Source of the DNA: Fibrobacter sp. UWR2
Lineage (GTDB): Bacteria > Fibrobacterota > Fibrobacteria > Fibrobacterales > Fibrobacteraceae
Assembly: GCF_002210285.1 (NCBI RefSeq)
Contig: NZ_MWQE01000001.1
Span: forward strand, 682,001-746,000
Direction: 5' to 3'
Length of the DNA: 64,000 nucleotides
Shown here: positions 1 through 8,472 of the stretch, in pieces
Position numbering within the stretch: the first letter of the stretch is position 1
How the letters are laid out: the number at the start of each line of letters is the position of its first letter
Position numbers and translations under genes: made by a program
The notes under the pieces: model-generated
Seen by the model: only the letters and a program-made list of their open reading frames with translations
Databases searched by the model: none
What the model was told of the DNA's origin: nothing

Positions 1-556
1 TGCGCCCGAAGTAGATAATCTGCAGGTGGCGCTTTTCCCATTCTTCCTTGGGGAATATTTTCTTGAGATCGGCCTCGGTCTGTTCGACGGAACTGCCGTC
101 CGATAGTCCCCAGCGCTTTGCAAGTCTGTGGATGTGCGTGTCGACGGGGAAGGCGGGTGTCTTGAAGGCGTGAATCATCATGACACTTGCCGTCTTGTGG
201 CCCACGCCGGGGAGGGCTTCCAGTTCCTCGAAGGTGCGGGGGACCTCTCCGCCGTATTTCTCGACTAGCGTTTTCGACAGGTTATAGATGTTCTTGCTTT
301 TCGTGTTGAAGAATCCGCAGGGTTTGATAATCTCGGCGATGTTTTCGACCCCAAGCTTGACCATGGCAGCGGGCGTTTTCGCCTTCTTGTACAGGACTTT
401 CGTTACCTGGTTTACGCGTATGTCGGTACACTGCGCACTCAGCACGACGGCTACGAGCAACGTGAAGGGGCTGGTGTAGTCGAGCGGTATGGGCGGGTTG
501 GGGAACAACTCGTCTAGTTTATCGCCGATGAACTTGATTTTGTCTGTTTTTTTCAT
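1..556 (-). CDS. nth: Endonuclease III (C-terminus cut by window edge)
   Basis: Base-excision-repair DNA glycosylase/AP lyase acting on oxidised pyrimidines. The frame starts at ATG 556 and runs off the left edge, so about 185 residues are visible. I see the LSAQCTD segment near residue 40, the helix-hairpin-helix LPGVGHKTA with the catalytic Lys, and the catalytic Asp in FPVDTHIHRLAKR. The C-terminal [4Fe-4S] cysteines expected in the family lie outside the window. It follows cysE by 27 bp on the same strand, so it is probably the last visible gene of a mak-cysE-nth transcript. Confidence 0.93.
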   Translation of the reverse strand, partial: MKKTDKIKFIGDKLDELFPNPPIPLDYTSPFTLLVAVVLSAQCTDIRVNQVTKVLYKKAKTPAAMVKLGVENIAEIIKPCGFFNTKSKNIYNLSKTLVEKYGGEVPRTFEELEALPGVGHKTASVMMIHAFKTPAFPVDTHIHRLAKRWGLSDGSSVEQTEADLKKIFPKEEWEKRHLQIIYFGR

Positions 557-583
557 GCGGCCTCAGTTGCGCGGGCAAACGGG

Positions 584-1372
584 CTAGTCGCAGTCTCGCG
601 TGAAGTCCTGCTGCATGTTGAAACTGGGCATGTCGTCGGTCGGGTGTCCGACTTCGACGGCAGGGACGCCTGCGTAGGTCGTGTGCGGCGGCACATCGCA
701 GAGCACAACCGCTCCGGCGCCAATTTTCGCGCAGTCGCCGATGTGGATGTTGCCGAGCAGTTGGGCGTGTGCACCGAGCATCACGCCGTTCCCGATTTTC
801 GGGTGACGGTCGCCGGTCTCGTTACCGGTACCGCCGAGTGTCACGCCGTGCAAGAAACTCACGTTGTTGCCGACGACGGCAGTTTCGCCGATGACAATGT
901 TTGTCGCGTGGTCAATCAGGAGACCGTGCCCGATCTTTGCGGCCGGGTGGATGTCCATGCCGAACTTGCGGCTGATGATGTTCTGGAGCATCTTGGCGGG
1001 GAAGGGGCGGTTTTCCGTCCAAAGGGCGTGTGCCACGCGGTATGCCTGCAAACCCTGGAAACCCTTGAACAGCAGGAGCGGCTCGAGGTAGCTGGTGCAG
1101 GCGGGGTCGCGGAGAACGGTAGCCTTGATGTCCTTTGCGGCCCAGAGTAGAAGGTCCGGGTACTTGGCGTAAATCTCGCGGAACATCTTTTCCAGTTCGT
1201 CGCGGTCAATAACTTCACCGGCCAGCTGACAGGCGAGAGTCACGCCGAGCATGTCCGCAAAGTCTTTGCGGCTGAGTACCTGTTCTTCGAGCATCAGCTT
1301 GGAGAGCGGTTCTTTTTCGACTAGGGCTTTTGCCTCGTCGCGGAGCGACTTTTCCATTTCTTCGACTGTCAT
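584..1372 (-). CDS. cysE: Serine O-acetyltransferase
   Basis: Acetylates L-serine with acetyl-CoA, the first step of cysteine synthesis, in the cytoplasm. 262 residues. The N-terminal helical domain is followed by a left-handed beta-helix of hexapeptide repeats: [12 protein letters not shown] with the catalytic His, then [11 protein letters not shown] and [20 protein letters not shown]. The end AGVPAVEVG is typical of the family. The start ATG (1372) overlaps the TGA of the upstream maltokinase-like gene, so translation may be coupled, yet a TATATTTG box lies 8 nt before this ATG inside the upstream gene and could give a separate transcript. Confidence 0.95.
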
Positions 1373-2643
1373 AGCGGTTGCAAATATAGAAAATTGAGGA
1401 GCGCGCTTGCCGGAATGTGGAACCAGCCGGGGCGGAATTCCAGTTCGTAGCAGGCCTCGTAAATGGCTTTCGCAAGCACGTAGGGCGCGCAGGCGGTTTC
1501 GAGGGCTGCGGCATCGATGTGGGCGGCTTGCGCGTAGCCTTCGAGAAAAGCGCGTTCGCAGGTGGCGCTGTCGTAGGCTGCGGTGGCGCCTGCATACTGG
1601 AAACTGCGCAACATTCCCGCAATGTCGACTGCGGGGGAACGCATCGCCCTGCGGTACTCGAGACTGCGGGAGGGCTCTCCCTCGAAATCGAGAATCTTGA
1701 ATACCTGAGCATTTTTTTCAGTAGAGGACTGCGCAGAAACCAGCACCTGCCCCAGGTGATAATCCCCGTGGATGCGCTGCGGGGCGAACAGCGTTTCTGT
1801 TGTGCCGTCGAATGATTTTGCCGCAATCTCGCGGAGGCGAGGAAGTTTCTCTGCAACGCTTGCTAAAAGCGCGCTCGTCTCGTTGCCTGCGGGAGTTCCG
1901 GCGCCTATTGCATTATGCAGGAGCCGTTCCAGTTTGTCGAACGGGATGTCGGGGGCTTGCGGCTGCGTTCCTGTAAGGCCTTTCAATGCGCAGTGCATTT
2001 CTGCGGTCGCTTCGCCTAGGCCGAACGCTGCCTGCGTGAGCGATTTCTGGTCTTGCTTGCCCTGTGTAAAGAACGCCCACGCGTCTTGCATGCAGGTGAG
2101 TCGCTCCTCGAGAATTCCCAGTGCATATTCATTGCCGGAATCATCGATGTACTTGCACGAACCATAGAAATGCGGTATGGCGTCAAGGCCTTCTTTTTCT
2201 AGGTGCTCAAGGGTTTCTACTTCAGGGTGGGCGCCCGCTTGCAGCCTGCGGTAGAGCTTGAAGAACAGACGCTCGCTTGCGAATGCGGAATTGCTCTGCT
2301 CAGCATCGAGCGGGCGGATTGCCGAAAGGCTTTTTTGCAGGTCGCCATGCTGAGTCTTTGCTGTAAAATCGTGACCGCATTTGAAGACGATTTTCCCGGA
2401 ACTTGCCGCGTAGCTTTTTTCTGGCGCAGAAAACGCCTCTTCGAGCATGTTCCCGATGCGGCATTCGTCTTCGATGAGGGCGTAGAAATCGGGTGCGCGG
2501 TTTTCGCTGGCATTAAATGTTACGCGGACGATCGAGATGGCACATCCGGCGATAGATGCGCGGGTCTCCTCCGAAACGGAATCAATCCTTGCGCCCTTGC
2601 CCATGAACCAGCGCTTGCTGGAAATGCCTTGCATATCGTCCAT
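1369..2643 (-). CDS. mak: Maltokinase-like phosphotransferase
   Basis: Probable sugar kinase of the maltokinase (Mak/Pep2) type, which makes maltose 1-phosphate from maltose and ATP in GlgE-type glucan synthesis. 424 residues from ATG 2643; a longer frame exists only with a TTG start. The N-terminal cap signature [13 protein letters not shown] starts at about residue 8. The catalytic loop [12 protein letters not shown] and downstream LDFEGEP (DFE in place of DFG) are aminoglycoside-phosphotransferase-fold motifs matching this family. No treS or glgE is nearby, so the exact substrate is inferred. A TAATTTTG box ends 3 nt before the ATG, suggesting a leaderless mRNA. Confidence 0.78.
1381..1388 (-). 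promoter_or_regulatory. TATATTTG box before cysE
   Basis: TATATTTG on the minus strand with 8 nt between it and the cysE ATG. It fits the Bacteroidetes -7 consensus TAnnTTTG. It lies within the 3' end of the maltokinase-like gene, so it would be an internal promoter. Confidence 0.4.
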
Positions 2644-2646
2644 ATG

Positions 2647-2654
2647 CAAAATTA
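2647..2654 (-). promoter_or_regulatory. TAATTTTG box before the maltokinase-like gene
   Basis: TAATTTTG on the minus strand, only 3 nt before ATG 2643. If it is a -7 element, transcription starts at or inside the first codons, and the second ATG at 2634 would be an alternative start. Confidence 0.35.
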
Positions 2655-2673
2655 TAGCAATAAGCAAATGAAA

Positions 2674-2716
2674 CGGGGCATATAAAAAAGCCGTTTGTTG
2701 CTTCTTATATGCCCCG
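2674..2716 (-). terminator. 12-bp perfect inverted repeat, probable terminator
   Basis: Arms CGGGGCATATAA (2674-2685) and TTATATGCCCCG (2705-2716) are perfectly complementary around a 19-nt loop. On the minus strand the stem is followed by TTTCATTT. It lies between the unknown gene ending at 2744 and the maltokinase-like start at 2643, so it most likely ends the small-gene transcript. Confidence 0.55.
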
Positions 2717-2743
2717 CAGCATTTTACCCCGTATAAAAACTTT

Positions 2744-3103
2744 TTATTTGTGCGATGGCAACGTGGGGAAGTACCCCTGCTGGCGCAACGCCGCGAGCAC
2801 CTTCAGCTTGTTGTTGGTCGGTTCTGCCATGAGTCCATCGAGCACGAACTGCGGGATACGCTTTTGGGGCCTAAACTGCGGTGGTAAATCGCGGTAGTTG
2901 CCGAGTTGCCACATGTAAAGCATCTTCTCGATGAACTGGTCCCACGGAAATTTATCTGCCTGCGTCAACATGAATCTCGCGGGCTTCTTGTAGTCCGTCG
3001 AATCCAGGAGCAGCGAGCCATCTTTATAACATGCAAAAAGCGCAGCCTGCCTCTCCATCATCTGGGTTGCGGGCTGCGCTGGAATGGTAAGAATAAGCGG
3101 CAT
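2744..3103 (-). CDS. Unknown small protein
   Basis: 119 residues from ATG 3103 ([10 protein letters not shown]); a TTG start would add seven residues. I do not recognise the family. It has no signal peptide or membrane segment and reads as a soluble protein with Trp/Phe-rich stretches ([15 protein letters not shown]) and a C-terminal [13 protein letters not shown]. It starts 10 bp after the stop of the 46-residue gene upstream, so the two probably form one operon ending at the 12-bp inverted repeat. Codon use looks like the neighbours. Confidence 0.6.
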   Translation of the reverse strand: MPLILTIPAQPATQMMERQAALFACYKDGSLLLDSTDYKKPARFMLTQADKFPWDQFIEKMLYMWQLGNYRDLPPQFRPQKRIPQFVLDGLMAEPTNNKLKVLAALRQQGYFPTLPSHK

Positions 3104-3113
3104 TGTGCTAGGA

Positions 3114-3254
3114 CTATGCGGCAAGAACTTCGCGTTGGATCTGCGTGTACTGGTAATTAGAAATTGCTGTAATTCTCAGCACCAGATCACGGGTGATTCC
3201 CGCCTTGATGAGGGCCCTAGCATAATTCATCTTGTTCATGTCGGGTGTTGTCAT
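3114..3254 (-). CDS. Unknown 46-residue protein
   Basis: Starts at ATG 3254 (MTTPDMNKMNY), chosen over ATG 3302 because AGAGG lies about 6-8 nt upstream, whereas 3302 has no ribosome site. The body ARALIKAGITRDLVLRITAI followed by SNYQYTQIQREVLAA could form two or three helices resembling a minimal helix-turn-helix, but that is only a reading of the pattern. First gene of a two-gene operon with the 119-residue unknown gene. Confidence 0.5.
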   Translation of the reverse strand: MTTPDMNKMNYARALIKAGITRDLVLRITAISNYQYTQIQREVLAA

Positions 3255-3489
3255 AGGAACCTCTGGAAGGGGTGTTGAACTTCTTTTCGTTATTAAAAAC
3301 ATAGTATTTTTTTATGAAAAAAGGAGGGCGTTTTAGGGGTGTTTTTGAAAGCGTGTATTATTGCTCACACGCGAGTTTAAGTGATGATGTCAGTATTGCT
3401 TTGAACAATAAGGAGTTACACAAAAAGTATTCCATGAGGGATTATTTCCACATGGATTATTGGTGTGATGTGAGTCACTAGTGCTGACG

Positions 3490-4272
3490 TCAGATTCCTG
3501 CGAGAACGGGGAATTCCTTGCGATAATTTTCCGCGAATTCTGCGTCAATTCGCGCAGAAATGATGCATTCCTCGTTCCCCTGCGCCTCTGCGATGATTTC
3601 GCCGAGAGGGTTAACTATTTGTGAATTACCTGTGTAGTTTCTGTCGCTAGAAATGCAGTTGACTCCGGCGACGTAAGCTTGGTTCTCTATGGCGCGCGCC
3701 TTGAGTAGCGCATTCCAGTGCGCGATGCGCTTTGCTGGCCATGCGGCCTGCACGGTAAAGAGGTTGGCGCCGAGCTTTACTGCATCCCTGTAGAGTTCTG
3801 GGAAGCGCAGGTCGAAACATACGGTCGGTGCAACTTGCCATTCATTTATTTCGAACAAACTAGCGTCGCTCCCGCCGGTGAATTTCCCTTGCTCCATAAA
3901 GAAGGGCTTGCGCTTGTCGTAGTGCGCAAATTCAATGTCGCTTTCTGCGGTGTACACGCTAGTGTGGTTTGTGAGCAAGCCTGTGTCGGAGCTTGAAATT
4001 CCGGACCCCATCACGATGCATCCGGTCTGCTGTGCAAGCCCGTGCAGGAACTGTGCCGTTTCGCCGGCAGCCGATGTCGAAAAATTTTCTGCAGCCTTTT
4101 CCGGGTGGAGCGGAAGGTAGCCTGTGGCGAACATCTCGGATAGTACAATTAGTCCCTTGACTGGGTCGTCGGCCTTTTTCCGGATATCGCGTACGAGAGC
4201 TTCGACTTTCGCGAAGTTTTTTGCCTTGTCGTTTGCGGCGACTTCCATTTGAACCAGAAAGATGTCTAGCAT
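3490..4272 (-). CDS. Nitrilase-superfamily amidase (omega-amidase/YafV-like)
   Basis: Cytoplasmic C-N hydrolase, 260 residues from ATG 4272. The catalytic Glu-Lys-Cys set is visible: SEMFATGY, YDKRKPFF and VCFDLRFPELYR. The FFMEQGKFTGG segment after the Lys resembles omega-amidases, which hydrolyse alpha-ketoglutaramate-type products of glutamine transamination. A kynurenine/methionine-type aminotransferase that could make such a substrate is encoded at 17385-18578, but the link is inference. The frame extends upstream of 4272 for 2 kb only because it runs antisense to the receptor gene. Confidence 0.88.
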   Translation of the reverse strand: MLDIFLVQMEVAANDKAKNFAKVEALVRDIRKKADDPVKGLIVLSEMFATGYLPLHPEKAAENFSTSAAGETAQFLHGLAQQTGCIVMGSGISSSDTGLLTNHTSVYTAESDIEFAHYDKRKPFFMEQGKFTGGSDASLFEINEWQVAPTVCFDLRFPELYRDAVKLGANLFTVQAAWPAKRIAHWNALLKARAIENQAYVAGVNCISSDRNYTGNSQIVNPLGEIIAEAQGNEECIISARIDAEFAENYRKEFPVLAGI

Positions 4273-4279
4273 ACTGAAG

Positions 4280-4287
4280 AAAATATA
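4280..4287 (-). promoter_or_regulatory. TATATTTT box before the amidase gene
   Basis: TATATTTT on the minus strand, 7 nt before ATG 4272. Same position relative to the start codon as in several other genes of this window. Confidence 0.35.
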
Positions 4288-4353
4288 AAATATGGCGGTT
4301 CTGTGTGGAGGGAATGTGGTTGTCGCGCTTGTGAAAATTCTAATTTGTGGAAT

Positions 4354-6720
4354 ATGAGATTTAGCCTCCTGATTGTACTGGCTCTTTTCCTTGCCGCGCT
4401 TGCCTATTCCGCGACTCCAACCCCGATTGTGGGTGTTGTTCTTGAATCTGGGTCGGATCTGCCTCTCGACGATGTGCAGATTACATACCGCTCCGGCAAG
4501 AAGTTGGGCAAGACATCTTCGGATGGCCGCTTTGAACTTACGGTCGATTCCAGGAATGCGTCGCTCGTGTTCCAGAAAGAAGGATTCGACAGCGTATATG
4601 TTGACCTGCAGGATTTTGCCGACTTGCTGGATATGGTCGTGACGCTTTCGTCTAACCTGCGGGACCTCGGGGCCAGCACGATTGTCGGCGGGGGAGAACC
4701 CGTGAAGTGGGAACCTGACCGCAAGGTGTCGGTGGACAAACTGGAAGATGCGGCGGGCATGCGCTTTGACCTCACGGAACACTTGAGCCAGGTGCCCGGA
4801 ATTTCGGGCCAGAAGGATTTCAGTAACGCTCTTTATTACGAAGGCTCCCGTGCGGGTGACGTGGCATACCACCTCGGGCGCCTGCGCATTCCGAACATGC
4901 GCCATCTCGATGTCGGCTTTCCTGGAAACCTCTCGATCGTGAATCCGCATATTCTGAGCGGGATAGAAATTCATGACCATTACGGGACTGGTCCGATAGG
5001 CCAGGGACTTGCGACTTCGGTGCAGTACATGCCCGAACAGACAAAGGGAGAATGGGGCCTCAAGGGCGCTATGGGCCTTACGGTGCAAGAAATCCAGTTC
5101 GATGCGCCGTTCCTGTTCTGGGATAGTTTCCGCTTCGCCTTCCGCAGGCTCGATGGTGACATGCTCAAGAACCTGGGCGAGAAGTTCTTTACGGAATTCC
5201 GCAAGCGCGACGGCGAATGTACGTCGGATTGTCGTGTAAAGTCTTCGGACCCCTTCGACCTGTCTGCGATGGACTTCTATGCCCAGCTGAATGGTTCCGA
5301 CAGTATGGGCAATACATGGGCCCTGCGCTCCCTTTATAGTACGGATGAATATTCCATAAGCCAGGATACGATGACTTCTTACGACGAGGTCAACTCGGTC
5401 GATATCATCAGGGGAAACCAGAACTACTTGGTTATTGGTGCGGAATATGCCTCGAAGTTCGGGACAAGCTTGCATGCAGGCTATGTACGCCAGTACCTGA
5501 GCGACACGCTTCAGGATACGACTGGTTTCCGCAGCAACGCCATGTCGAGGGAGGCTTCGGCATTTATCGATGCCTACGAAGAAATTCATTCCACGTTCAG
5601 CGCGGGTGCCGACAAGAATTTCAAGATGAAACTTCTCGGGTCGGACGTGAGCGGAGCTCTGCTTTACGAGCATCACCTGGTCGAACGCAATTATCCGGAC
5701 TTTGGTGGCACGCAGTCTAGCGACTACCAGACGGGCGTGCTTTCGGGAACGAGCCGGTTTAACTGGAAGAACGACTATTCGCAGGCGATATTCTCGCTCG
5801 GCGCGATTGCCGATGCCGTGGACCATAATGCAAGGCCGACTGCTTCTATCGATTTCGAGAAGAACCTGACCGAGAAGGATTCTTCCTATTGGCGTGTCTT
5901 TGGTAATGCGGCCTACCGTAGCGACTGGAAGCATTTCTACGATGATGGCGACCTGAGCGGGCGTTTGGAAACAGGAGCATCTGCAAAGCTTGGCCTTGGC
6001 TTTAATTCCAAGTTCCTGGTAGCCCAGGCGAGCGGATTTGGTCGCTATTATTTCGATCCCTTGCTCCCGATGCCGAAGGCCTATGCGCAGTACAAGGATA
6101 TTACTCCTGTGGATTATGCTTGGGTGCTCGGTGCAAATGCGAAGGTGGAATGGAAAACCTGGCATCATTTTGCGATGTCTACGAATATCAGTTCCGTGTA
6201 TGGTGAATACGAACTCGACGAGGGCTCTCTCCCGTGGGAAGCGAATTCCAGACTCGATATCATATCGCATTTCCGTTACTACCCGCGCAAGGATTCCCTG
6301 TTCTCGATTATCCTTACGCACCATGCCGCCTTGCACAGGCCGCTCTACTACTACAACATTACGCCGTCCTATGCCGAAATGCAGGGCAAGGAGACCGTCC
6401 GGTACAATGGCACGCGCCGCTTGCGCGATCTTGAGGAATTTACCGACATGTTCCGCACGGATATTCGCGTGAACCTCGATATCATCCGCGAGAAGGGATG
6501 GTTCCGCAAGTCGAGATTCTATCTGGAAGTGGATAACTTGTTCGCGAACCTCGATGTGGATGCACTGCGCTTCCTGGGTTCTGAGAATGCGCGCGAACGT
6601 TCGTGGGTTGTACAGGATTCCGACAAGAATACGCAGAATGGATATGACCTGAAACCGTTTATGGCGAAGGGCATGGGACTCTACTTCCAGTTCGGTATCG
6701 AAGTCATGCTGGGAATCTAG
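4354..6720 (+). CDS. TonB-dependent-receptor-like outer membrane protein
   Basis: Putative outer-membrane barrel, 788 residues. ATG 4354 is chosen because it opens directly on a signal peptide (MRFSLLIVLALFLAALAYSA). Residues 20-105 form a carboxypeptidase-regulatory-like beta-sandwich (GVVLESGSDLPLDDVQITYR, TSSDGRFELTV, VVTLS). A plug-like region follows (LTEHLSQVPGISGQKDF, GIEIHDHYGTGPIGQ), then a long barrel-like stretch rich in alternating aromatic and polar residues. I see no clear TonB box and the last residue is not aromatic, so transport is inferred. The stop is 2 bp before the dipeptidase gene, so the two are almost surely co-expressed. Confidence 0.8.
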   Translation: MRFSLLIVLALFLAALAYSATPTPIVGVVLESGSDLPLDDVQITYRSGKKLGKTSSDGRFELTVDSRNASLVFQKEGFDSVYVDLQDFADLLDMVVTLSSNLRDLGASTIVGGGEPVKWEPDRKVSVDKLEDAAGMRFDLTEHLSQVPGISGQKDFSNALYYEGSRAGDVAYHLGRLRIPNMRHLDVGFPGNLSIVNPHILSGIEIHDHYGTGPIGQGLATSVQYMPEQTKGEWGLKGAMGLTVQEIQFDAPFLFWDSFRFAFRRLDGDMLKNLGEKFFTEFRKRDGECTSDCRVKSSDPFDLSAMDFYAQLNGSDSMGNTWALRSLYSTDEYSISQDTMTSYDEVNSVDIIRGNQNYLVIGAEYASKFGTSLHAGYVRQYLSDTLQDTTGFRSNAMSREASAFIDAYEEIHSTFSAGADKNFKMKLLGSDVSGALLYEHHLVERNYPDFGGTQSSDYQTGVLSGTSRFNWKNDYSQAIFSLGAIADAVDHNARPTASIDFEKNLTEKDSSYWRVFGNAAYRSDWKHFYDDGDLSGRLETGASAKLGLGFNSKFLVAQASGFGRYYFDPLLPMPKAYAQYKDITPVDYAWVLGANAKVEWKTWHHFAMSTNISSVYGEYELDEGSLPWEANSRLDIISHFRYYPRKDSLFSIILTHHAALHRPLYYYNITPSYAEMQGKETVRYNGTRRLRDLEEFTDMFRTDIRVNLDIIREKGWFRKSRFYLEVDNLFANLDVDALRFLGSENARERSWVVQDSDKNTQNGYDLKPFMAKGMGLYFQFGIEVMLGI

Positions 6721-6722
6721 TG

Positions 6723-7439
6723 ATGCGCTTCATTCTGTTTTTTCTCTTCGCCGTAGCGGCGATGGCTCACGAAACAGACATCCCATTTGAGCCCAAGAAG
6801 CCCGAAAAGCCGTTGCGGTTCTGTACTGCCGCGAAGCAGTGGGTGGAGTACGCCAGCAAGGATACGAACCTTGTCGAGATTACGAACATGAAGGGACTTC
6901 GCATGGACCTGCGTTACGGAACGTTCAACAACGTGACGGGGCATGACATGTACTGCGGTATCCAGCGGGCGTTTGTCCACAGGGATGCACTCCCGAAGTT
7001 GAAGAGGTCGCTTTCACTTATCGCGAAGGAACTGCCCGGATACTCGCTTGTGATTTTCGATGCCGCCCGCCCGATGTATGCGCAGTCGGTGCTCAAGCAG
7101 GCGGTTGTGGGCACGCCGTACACGAATTACGTGTCTTCTGGAAAGACGGGCGGGCTCCACAATTACGGCCTCGCGCTGGACCTTTCGCTGGCTGATTCCA
7201 CGGGCGCTTTGCTCGACATGGGGACAGATTTCGATTCGTTCGAGCGCTGCGCGGGCGAGGTGGGCGAGGCGGCCGCTCTTGAAAGCGGGCGGCTCACTCA
7301 GCAGCAGGTCGATAACCGCAAGCTTCTGCGCAATATCATGAAGCGCGCCGGCTGGGTTTCGCTTAGTAGCGAATGGTGGCACTTTAACGCCTACACCCGC
7401 GCCTATACCAAGGAACACTACCCGCTGTTCCCGATGTAA
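6723..7439 (+). CDS. Secreted D-Ala-D-Ala dipeptidase (VanX/DdpX, M15D)
   Basis: Zinc dipeptidase expected to split D-Ala-D-Ala. 238 residues with an N-terminal signal (MRFILFFLFAVAAMA), so it acts outside the cytoplasm, unlike VanX of resistance clusters. Metal ligands fit M15D: His and Asp in GGLHNYGLALDLS (His-x6-Asp), Glu and His in SSEWWHF. The core DLRYGTFNNVTGHDMY and VIFDAARPMYAQ also fit. Start ATG 6723 follows the receptor stop by 2 bp; a GTG at 6720 is possible. No vanH/vanA genes are present, so a cell-wall peptide scavenging or turnover role is more likely than resistance. Confidence 0.88.
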   Translation: MRFILFFLFAVAAMAHETDIPFEPKKPEKPLRFCTAAKQWVEYASKDTNLVEITNMKGLRMDLRYGTFNNVTGHDMYCGIQRAFVHRDALPKLKRSLSLIAKELPGYSLVIFDAARPMYAQSVLKQAVVGTPYTNYVSSGKTGGLHNYGLALDLSLADSTGALLDMGTDFDSFERCAGEVGEAAALESGRLTQQQVDNRKLLRNIMKRAGWVSLSSEWWHFNAYTRAYTKEHYPLFPM

Positions 7440-7443
7440 ATGG

Positions 7444-8406
7444 TTACGGCAGCGCCTTGATGCTGGCTCGTTTCAGGCGGTCGTTCAGCGCCATGCCGAC
7501 TCCGGTATTCGGGATCGGGTCTACGAGAATCAGGTCGTAGTCGGGCGTATCGAGGTCGTGCATGAACGCATATAGGTTTGCAGTCGCTTCGGTCATGTCG
7601 CCCGTTTCGGATAAGCTCACTGTGGCGGGAATCGGCCCGGCCTGTTGCCCGAATGCAATGCGCACGGTATGTTCCGGCAGTTTGTAGTTTGTGGGAACGG
7701 TTCCGAAATAAAGCGGTACGGAAGGCTTGTAATGCGTGTCGCATTGCCCCGGCGCTTCCATTGCCTGCCCGGGCTTAGAAGAAGACTCCTTGATGGCAAC
7801 GGGGCCGACAACGCTGGCGAACATCTCGGGCGTGATGGCGCCCGGGCGCAGTACCGTCGGTGCGCCGACAAGCGATATGATGGAACTCTCGACACCGACG
7901 GAGCAGGGGCCGCCATCGACAATGCCTGCGATGCGGTCGGCAAGCTGTGCTGCGACATGCTCGGCAGTCGTGGGGCTCACGTGCTTGAACAGGTTTGCAC
8001 TCGGGGCTGCAAGCGGCAGGCCCGATTCCTTGATAATCGCCTGCGCTACGGGGTGGCTCGGGAACCTTACCGCCACCGAAGGGAGCGCGCTTGTGCACAA
8101 GTCGGGAATGCAATCCTTCTTCGGCAAAATCATGGTCATCGGGCCCGGCCAGAAGGCTTCCGCCAGCCGGTATGCGGCATCGGGAATGTCGCGGGCGACG
8201 TTCTCCAGTTCCGCGATGTCGGCAATATGCACGATAAGCGGGTCAAACGTCGGGCGCTCCTTGGCGGCAAAAATCTTCGCGAGCGCTTCGGGGTTGTAAG
8301 CGTTCCCCGCAAGCCCATAGACGGTCTCTGTCGGGATGGCGACCACTTCGCCGGCCTTTAGCAGGTCGGCAGCTTCAGAAACGCTTGTCCATGGAGGGAA
8401 CTTCAT
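7444..8406 (-). CDS. tsaC: L-threonylcarbamoyladenylate synthase (Sua5/YrdC family)
   Basis: Makes threonylcarbamoyl-AMP from Thr, bicarbonate and ATP for t6A37 modification of ANN-decoding tRNAs. 320 residues from ATG 8406. The N-terminal YrdC domain shows PTETVYGLAGNAYN, the KxR motif in FAAKERPTFDPLIVH and APSANLFKHVSPT. After LRPGAITPEMF comes a linker and the smaller Sua5 domain (CDTHYKPSVPLYF). This is the two-domain form rather than the short TsaC. A TATTTTTG box lies 7 nt before the ATG and overlaps the T-run of the upstream gene's terminator. Confidence 0.95.
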   Translation of the reverse strand: MKFPPWTSVSEAADLLKAGEVVAIPTETVYGLAGNAYNPEALAKIFAAKERPTFDPLIVHIADIAELENVARDIPDAAYRLAEAFWPGPMTMILPKKDCIPDLCTSALPSVAVRFPSHPVAQAIIKESGLPLAAPSANLFKHVSPTTAEHVAAQLADRIAGIVDGGPCSVGVESSIISLVGAPTVLRPGAITPEMFASVVGPVAIKESSSKPGQAMEAPGQCDTHYKPSVPLYFGTVPTNYKLPEHTVRIAFGQQAGPIPATVSLSETGDMTEATANLYAFMHDLDTPDYDLILVDPIPNTGVGMALNDRLKRASIKALP

Positions 8407-8413
8407 TATGGCA

Positions 8414-8421
8414 CAAAAATA
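8414..8421 (-). promoter_or_regulatory. TATTTTTG box before tsaC
   Basis: TATTTTTG on the minus strand, 7 nt before ATG 8406. It is part of the T-rich tail of the terminator that ends the DUF349 gene, so one short sequence may end one transcript and start the next. Confidence 0.35.
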
Positions 8422-8447
8422 AAAAAAGGATGGCAAGTTTGCCATCC
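8414..8447 (-). terminator. Intrinsic terminator of the DUF349 gene
   Basis: Inverted repeat GGATGGCAA (8428-8436) / TTGCCATCC (8439-8447), followed on the minus strand by seven T and a further T-rich stretch. It sits 25 bp after the stop of the minus-strand DUF349 gene. Confidence 0.8.
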
Positions 8448-8472
8448 CTTTAAGATTGTCTTTTGCTTGCGG

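Noticed and set aside
3482-3491. Palindrome CTGACGTCAG-like sequence at the amidase stop
   Set aside because: Short, overlapping the stop codon, no T-run; not enough to call a terminator or operator.
4273-6336. Long minus-strand extension of the amidase frame (ORF of 948 codons in total)
   Set aside because: It lies fully antisense to the receptor gene, has no recognisable motif, and the amidase has a good ATG at 4272 with a promoter-like box.
7014-7418. Possible van-type resistance cluster around the VanX-like gene
   Set aside because: No vanH, vanA ligase or two-component genes; the enzyme has a signal peptide and sits with a receptor gene.
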